Shown piece after piece: positions 62,331-64,000 of a DNA stretch of 64,000 nt (position 1 is the first letter of the stretch; the number at the start of each line of letters is the position of its first letter). The stretch is taken from positions 124,001-188,000 of the forward strand of contig JAAVDO010000006.1 of assembly GCA_014801735.1 (NCBI GenBank). The letters are read 5' to 3'. The DNA is from Bacteroides sp. GTDB lineage: Bacteria; Bacteroidota; Bacteroidia; Bacteroidales; Muribaculaceae. The notes beneath the pieces were generated by a model that was given only the letters and a program-made list of their open reading frames with translations, had not been told where the DNA came from and did not search any database. Position numbers and translations under genes: made by a program.

Positions 62331-62963
62331 CTATCGAGATAAGGACGAGAACCGCAACAACGGCAGTATCATACGAACGAAAACGGATGTACTGATTATT
62401 CGATAGTGAGGATGGTAAAGTTGGTTAAACCGCCTGGAGTGATGAACCGCAAGATCAGAAGTCGCACTCCCAAACAATTCAGCAATCTTCTCTCTATCTC
62501 CATCCTGACCCTCGATTGTGAGATTCATCTCCTTAATTACAGCATCGATAGCCTGCCACTCTTCTTTCCAGAGTGATGGATCTGGAACACTGAACGATGC
62601 CACGCTCTGAATGAAAGCATCGAAGAAGGTATCAAAAGGGACAATGCTATCGCGGACAAGAGAAAGATTAACACGGATAAAATTGGCTTCGGCCCCCGTA
62701 GGTTCGAAAAGAACTGAATCGACAGTATCACACCTACTCATCTCGTCAACAAGATATTTTCGGGCCATATCCCTGTCAGAAAGCAAATGACCGGGCCCAA
62801 AACGATCCTGATAAAAGAATTTGTAGATGTCACATAACGAAGATTCGGGATGGATAGACATCTGAGATTCGACAGCACGACGTATGGCTGCCGAATCAGG
62901 AATCTCCGCCACGGAAGTCATGGCACAAAACAAAAGAATAATTGAAAAACAAAGTCGAAACAT
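62331..62963 (-). CDS. Secreted protein of unknown function, translationally coupled to a nucleoside transporter gene
   Basis: A 210-residue protein that I do not recognise. A signal peptide covers about 1-20 (FRLCFSIILLFCAMTSVA); the mature part is soluble and helical, with IYKFFYQDRFGPGHLLSD near 44, LFEPTGAEANFIRVNLSLV near 83 and several acidic stretches. The GPGHLL and EANFIRVN segments look conserved and could form a binding site. The frame extends to 63119, but the start at 62963 puts the signal peptide at the N-terminus and overlaps the symporter stop by one base (TGATG). Its envelope location and coupling to an importer suggest a scavenging role, which is inference only. Confidence 0.75.
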   Translation of the reverse strand: MFRLCFSIILLFCAMTSVAEIPDSAAIRRAVESQMSIHPESSLCDIYKFFYQDRFGPGHLLSDRDMARKYLVDEMSRCDTVDSVLFEPTGAEANFIRVNLSLVRDSIVPFDTFFDAFIQSVASFSVPDPSLWKEEWQAIDAVIKEMNLTIEGQDGDREKIAELFGSATSDLAVHHSRRFNQLYHPHYRIISTSVFVRMILPLLRFSSLSR

Positions 62964-64000
62964 CAATTGACGAATTTTGCAGAAGGACGGAACACAAAAA
63001 AGAAAACAGCTGCCAGACAGAAAGCATAGAGGGCAAAAACAAGCCATGGCCATAACCAATCGCCCATAAATAACCGGACTGGGCCAGCGGGAGTCGTAAC
63101 TACCTGCCAACTGCACCAATGATTGATAACGCGCCCGGCAATCAGGATTCCTAATGTAGCACCGACACCATTACTCATAAGCATCATCACGCCCTGGCCA
63201 AGTCCCTTTTCAGTACGAGGAGACTCCTGCTCCATATAAAGATGACCCGCAATCGTCAGAAAATTGAAAGCCACACCATAGACAAGCATAGACAAAATGA
63301 GCAACCATAGTCCATCGCCGGTATTACCCAAAGCGAACAGAAGGAAACGTAGACCCCAGGCAGAAAGACCGAGAGTTATGACAACGCGAATACCAAACCG
63401 CTTCAGACTTACTCCGACCAGAAGAATACACAGAGCCTCGGCTATCTGAGATAGGGAAAACAACATTGTTGCATTTCCGGCAGCTAAAGAACCGGCATAT
63501 TCCTCAAGTCCGGTGAAATGAGTGATAAACGGAGTTGCAAAGCCATTTGATATCTGAAGACAGACGCCACTGAGGGCTATAAAGATCAGGAACATGCGAA
63601 GATACGGGCGTCTGAAAAAGTAATGGATCGCACCCGAGTTAAGGAGACCCGGACGAGCTGAAGTGGGAGTTTCGGGAGAGGAAGGAGATCCTGCAGTCGG
63701 AAGACAGAGGGTATAAAGAGCGGTAAGGAAACCAAACAAAGATGCAGCAAGCAGCTGCATTGAAGTATACTGAAACCGGAACCGTGAAAACGAATGATGA
63801 TCGGAGAGCGTGAATCCGAAATGACCATCAGCCCAGTATGCTGAATTTACAAACCACATGGCTGCAACAAATCCTACCGTACCCCAGACACGGATAGCTG
63901 GAAAAGCATCGACTGGCTGCATACCCCGGCTCTTGAGAATTCCGAAAGCGGTAGTATTGGCCAGAGCCATGGTTGGAAGATATAATGCAAGAAACAGGAA
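62963..64000 (-). CDS. Nucleoside:H+ symporter (NupG/XapB family), C-terminal part
   Basis: A major-facilitator transporter of the nucleoside:H+ symporter family. 345 residues are visible; the frame is open to the right edge, so the first 60-70 residues of a usual ~410 are outside. About ten hydrophobic segments remain. NupG-like marks are LYLPTMALANTTAFGILKS at the visible N-terminus and FPAIRVWGTVGFVAAMW after it. A hydrophilic loop (PTAGSPSSPETPTSARPG) lies between two halves. It would import nucleosides or related compounds using the proton gradient, which fits the udk salvage kinase elsewhere. The product is an inner-membrane protein. Confidence 0.88.
   Translation of the reverse strand, partial: FLFLALYLPTMALANTTAFGILKSRGMQPVDAFPAIRVWGTVGFVAAMWFVNSAYWADGHFGFTLSDHHSFSRFRFQYTSMQLLAASLFGFLTALYTLCLPTAGSPSSPETPTSARPGLLNSGAIHYFFRRPYLRMFLIFIALSGVCLQISNGFATPFITHFTGLEEYAGSLAAGNATMLFSLSQIAEALCILLVGVSLKRFGIRVVITLGLSAWGLRFLLFALGNTGDGLWLLILSMLVYGVAFNFLTIAGHLYMEQESPRTEKGLGQGVMMLMSNGVGATLGILIAGRVINHWCSWQVVTTPAGPVRLFMGDWLWPWLVFALYAFCLAAVFFFVFRPSAKFVN

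Overview
The window is chromosomal DNA from a Bacteroidota bacterium, most likely order Bacteroidales and possibly a Muribaculaceae-like gut commensal. This rests on the recurrent promoter -7 box TAnnTTTG (sometimes with TTTG or TTG 19-21 bases upstream), the lack of clear Shine-Dalgarno sites, the complete Bat aerotolerance operon, the Bacteroidales-style thiamin operon, the large secreted proteins with GIYxxxxxG-type C-terminal tails, and roughly 50% GC. The family-level placement is inference. No rRNA, tRNA, CRISPR array, insertion sequence or prophage was found.

Layout. 1-13 kb: a truncated menD divergent from uvrB, ygiQ-like radical SAM and a lipoprotein S9 peptidase; a DUF6155 gene; a DegT-type aminotransferase (minus); then aspS, nif3-like and a zinc-ribbon coiled-coil gene. 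13-17 kb (minus): a sulfatase, then an operon of a 78-residue unknown, agmatine deiminase, N-carbamoylputrescine amidase (agmatine to putrescine) and a PrxQ peroxiredoxin. 17-25.5 kb: a secreted alpha/beta hydrolase, superoxide dismutase, an AI-2E family membrane protein, an MlaFE-type lipid ABC pair, udk-lptB, and a trmN6-CPBP protease pair. 25.6-32.7 kb (minus): a two-gene surface-protein operon, a 665-residue protein and a 1685-residue protein built from about 17 divergent repeats; they share an N-terminal module and a C-terminal tail.

33-44 kb: a WecA/MraY-family glycosyl-phosphate transferase, a threonine-aldolase-like enzyme, an M28 peptidase, guaB, rmuC, an ECF sigma factor, a metallophosphoesterase and typA. 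44-47 kb: tsaD, an AlkD-like gene and cinA. 47-56 kb: the moxR-DUF58-batA-batBC-batD-batE operon, in which BatB and BatC are one polypeptide. 56-62 kb: a TPP riboswitch controlling thiS, a tenI-thiE fusion, thiG, thiH, thiF, tenA and thiD. The operon has no thiC, so in this locus HMP would come from TenA/ThiD salvage. 62-64 kb: a secreted unknown protein coupled to a truncated nucleoside:H+ symporter gene.

The points most worth a second look are the paired surface proteins, the two gene fusions, a hairpin leader on the putrescine operon, genes whose promoter lies almost on the start codon (menD, trmN6, rmuC), and a change in coding-strand base composition between about 13 and 33 kb that looks like an inverted segment. 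I saw no wholly new multi-gene system; the surface-protein pair is the least explained locus.
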